A stretch of 7,933 nucleotides of DNA from JBGYPP01 sp041838515 (GTDB taxonomy: Bacteria > Bacillota > Clostridia > Lachnospirales > Lachnospiraceae). The stretch covers positions 1 to 7,933 of the forward strand of contig JBGYPP010000021.1 in NCBI GenBank assembly GCA_041838515.1, in the 5' to 3' direction. The notes below the pieces were generated by a model that ran no database searches, was not told the DNA's origin, and saw only the letters and a program-made list of their open reading frames with translations. Positions 5,901 through 7,933 of this stretch are shown here, in pieces (position 1 is the stretch's first letter; each line of letters opens with the position of its first letter). Both the position numbers and the translations under genes were made by a program.

Positions 5901-7376
5901 TCAGCCCAAAATCAAATCCATGGCCCTCATCCCATGCCTGCCCTTGGCCTTGGCCGCCTTATCCCCGAGCAGGCCGTGCAGGGCCACGCCATGGGTGGCC
6001 GCCCCATAGGCATCCAGCCTCTGGCCCATCAATCCCCCCAGCATGCCGGCCAGCACATCTCCAGAGCCGGCCACAGCCATGCCGTCATTTCCATAGGCAT
6101 TGATAAAAATATGTCTATCCGGCCCCACCACCACCGTGGCGGCATCCTTGGCCGCTATCACAGCCCCCAGCCTGCGGGCCAGCTCTCCGGCCAGCTCTAT
6201 GCCCCTGTGGGCGTACATCTCCATATCGCAATCCGCCAGACGGCACAGCTCCAGGGGATGGGGCGTAAGCGCCACCTGCCGCCCCTGGGCGCAGCTCCGG
6301 GCCAGATCCTCCATCAAACCCTTGTCCAGGGCCAGTATATGCAGCGCATCCCCGTCCAGCACCAGGGGCTTTTGGCTGCCGCGTATCCACAGGGCCAGCC
6401 TGCTCTTCGCCTCATCCCCCATGCCCATACCAGGGCCGGCCACCAAAACATGCGCCCAGTCCAGATCCGCCTCCATATCCTCACCCTGGCTCCATAGGCA
6501 CTCCGGCAGGACGGACCAGACGGCCTGGGCATTTTGTATGGGCCCCAGCACCTTGACCATGCCTGCGCCGGCCCTATAGGCGCCGCCGGCGGCCAAGAGC
6601 GCCGCCCCTGCCATATTTTCCGAGCCAGCCATAATTAGTATCTTGCCAAAGGTGGACTTATTTCCATAGGGCAGGCGCTGGGGCAGCAGATCCTCTTCCC
6701 CCTCATTCAAAAAATAGGCCGAGGGGCTGTACCTGGTCAGGGATTTCTTGGACAGGCCTATGTCCGCCCGTATCCTCTCCCCCACGTAAGCCCGGCCCGG
6801 ATACAATATCATGCCCCGCTTATAAAATCCAAAGCTTACAGTGGCATCGCAGGCCAGGGCCTTGCCCATCACCTTGCCGGTGGTGGCGCATATGCCGGAG
6901 GGTATGTCCACAGCCAGCTTGAAGCTGTCCAAATAATCCAGATCTTCTATCAATTCCGCCCATTTGCCCGTGACAGGCCTGGACAGCCCTATGCCGAACA
7001 GCGCGTCCACCACCACGGCAAAGGGCCGGGGGGGCAGGCTTTTGTGAAAAAATACGGGATATTGCCGGAGAATCTGCATCTGCCTATGCCAATCCTCCGT
7101 ACACCTCTCCTCATCCCCTATAAAGAGCAGATCCGCTCGGATCCCCTCCTCCCAGAGCAGCCGCGCCAGCGCCAGGCCGTCTGCGCCGTTATTTCCCTCG
7201 CCCACGGCTATCAAAACGCCGCCGGCCTGCATCTTCTCCTTCGTCACCCTGCCGCACAAGGCCCACAACAAGCTAAGGGCGGCCCTCTCCATCACCACAG
7301 AGGAGGGCACGCCCACTTGTTGGATAATATACGCTTCGCAGGACCGCATTTCTTCCGCCGTCACCAAATATTCCAT
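5901..7376 (-). CDS. nnr: Bifunctional NAD(P)H-hydrate epimerase / ADP-dependent NAD(P)H-hydrate dehydratase
   Basis: 491 residues, normal for the fused YjeF_N-YjeF_C enzyme that repairs hydrated NADH/NADPH. The N-terminal epimerase domain (1-210) shows YLVTAEEM, PSSVVMERAA (24-33), the loop VGEGNNGADGLALARL (58-73), VDALFGIGLSRP (123-134, catalytic Asp124) and AVDIPSGI (155-162). The C-terminal ribokinase-like dehydratase (about 215-491) shows GNKSTFGKILIMAGSENMAGAA (cited in part, 238-259), VAGPGMGMG (312-320), LDGDAL (340-345), LTPHPLE (370-376), and NDGMAVAGSGDVLAGM (430-445), where Asp440 is the expected catalytic residue. Both active sites look intact. ATG 7376 has the SD TAGGTGG 4 nt upstream, and that SD overlaps the TAG stop of the preceding coiled-coil gene, which couples their translation. 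Confidence 0.95.
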   Translation of the reverse strand: MEYLVTAEEMRSCEAYIIQQVGVPSSVVMERAALSLLWALCGRVTKEKMQAGGVLIAVGEGNNGADGLALARLLWEEGIRADLLFIGDEERCTEDWHRQMQILRQYPVFFHKSLPPRPFAVVVDALFGIGLSRPVTGKWAELIEDLDYLDSFKLAVDIPSGICATTGKVMGKALACDATVSFGFYKRGMILYPGRAYVGERIRADIGLSKKSLTRYSPSAYFLNEGEEDLLPQRLPYGNKSTFGKILIMAGSENMAGAALLAAGGAYRAGAGMVKVLGPIQNAQAVWSVLPECLWSQGEDMEADLDWAHVLVAGPGMGMGDEAKSRLALWIRGSQKPLVLDGDALHILALDKGLMEDLARSCAQGRQVALTPHPLELCRLADCDMEMYAHRGIELAGELARRLGAVIAAKDAATVVVGPDRHIFINAYGNDGMAVAGSGDVLAGMLGGLMGQRLDAYGAATHGVALHGLLGDKAAKAKGRHGMRAMDLILG

Positions 7377-7384
7377 CTTGCCAC

Positions 7385-7933
7385 CTAAGCCTTTTCCCCG
7401 GCCTCCTCCTGCCTGTCAAAAACATCTATCACAGACGGCCCAAAAAGGTCATGCATATAGGCGTACATATCCTTGGCCCTCTGCTCCTTGTCTTGCTTCT
7501 CAATCAGCTTTTTCTTGAGCTCCACCCGTATGGCATCCACCCAGAGGCCTATCTCCTCTATGTCCTGCCTATCCCTGTCTATCTGCTCCTTGCAAATCTC
7601 CAGCGTGTCCAGCATCAAATCAAAATTCCTGGCCTCTATCTCCCTGGGGAGATCCAGCAGGGCATCTTGGTGGGCCTCCAGCTTCTCGTTGCACTCCTGG
7701 ATCAGCCTTTTGTTCTGCTCCAGCCTCTGCTCCAGTTCCGGATCCTGGGAACTCTCCATATCCCCGACCATGGGCACGATCTCCTCCATCAGCTGCTGCT
7801 TGAGCCTTTTGATGTCCTTGATCTCCGTGTTGCACCGGCCCTGCTCCTTGAGCAGGGCATTCAGCGCCTCTATGCCCTCAGCCAGAGGATGGGAACGGAA
7901 GTGGGAAAACAATTGATACCACTTCTTGTCCAA
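7385..7933 (-). CDS. Coiled-coil protein of unknown function (5' end at or beyond the window edge)
   Basis: 182 codons are visible. The first is TTG at the very edge, so it may be a start codon or an internal Leu; no upstream RBS can be seen. The product is soluble, highly charged and almost all helix, with no signal peptide or membrane segment. Heptad-like stretches run at about 17-57, 64-94 and 96-155. They are broken by a short polar hinge at SSQDPE (61-66) and a Leu-Pro kink at LDLPREIEARN (93-103). The last part, MYAYMHDLFGPSVIDVFD (156-173), has an amphipathic and less repetitive look, as if it were a distinct end motif, before a Glu/Lys tail. I do not recognise a named family. The stop lies 8 nt before nnr and overlaps its SD, so it belongs to the nnr-alr transcript. 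A structural or partner-binding role is possible, but nothing in the sequence specifies it. Confidence 0.8.
   Translation of the reverse strand: MDKKWYQLFSHFRSHPLAEGIEALNALLKEQGRCNTEIKDIKRLKQQLMEEIVPMVGDMESSQDPELEQRLEQNKRLIQECNEKLEAHQDALLDLPREIEARNFDLMLDTLEICKEQIDRDRQDIEEIGLWVDAIRVELKKKLIEKQDKEQRAKDMYAYMHDLFGPSVIDVFDRQEEAGEKA

Noticed and set aside
1..7933. Reassigned genetic code (ATA as Met, or a stop codon read as an amino acid)
   Set aside because: ATA falls at conserved Ile positions, and TAA, TAG and TGA all end genes at the expected family lengths.

Overview
The window is a gene-dense stretch of about 7.9 kb in which every supportable gene lies on the minus strand. Transcription therefore runs from the right edge to the left. 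The protein sequences point to a moderately GC-rich anaerobic Firmicute, most likely in the Lachnospiraceae or a close clostridial group. YebC has the clostridial N-terminus (HSKFANIKHKKE), and Nnr and Alr have the ungapped, diverged forms typical of that group. All three stop codons are used, and the genes are separated by short gaps. Isoleucine is often written ATA despite the GC-rich composition.

Right to left (5' to 3' on the minus strand): (i) the end, or all, of a soluble coiled-coil protein of unknown function (7385-7933, touching the window edge). (ii) nnr, the two-domain NAD(P)HX epimerase/dehydratase (5901-7376). (iii) alr, alanine racemase (4709-5893). These three are 7-8 nt apart and look like one transcript joining cofactor repair to D-alanine supply for the cell wall. 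(iv) yebC (3918-4646), behind a 62-nt gap with a recognisable extended -10 promoter. (v) metY, O-acetylhomoserine sulfhydrylase (2606-3883), 34 nt downstream of yebC with a perfect 7-2-7 inverted repeat in the gap. (vi) A 168-nt intergenic region holding a hairpin plus U-run that probably ends the metY transcript. (vii) A family 2 glycosyltransferase with two C-terminal membrane helices (1439-2437), of the kind that makes polyprenyl-phosphate sugars. (viii) Overlapping it by 8 nt, a long multi-pass membrane protein (1-1446) that runs off the left edge.

The last gene is the least ordinary item. It is open for 482 codons without a stop in the window, has about ten predicted membrane helices, and ends in an acidic, presumably cytoplasmic tail with at least two full 27-residue (81-bp) tandem repeats and the start of a third. 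Its coupling to the GT2 gene suggests a two-protein system that moves a lipid-linked sugar across the membrane or onto an acceptor; that is an inference. The rest of the window is ordinary housekeeping. I see no tRNA, rRNA, CRISPR array, insertion sequence, phage gene or defence system, and no gene-free stretch longer than 300 bases.
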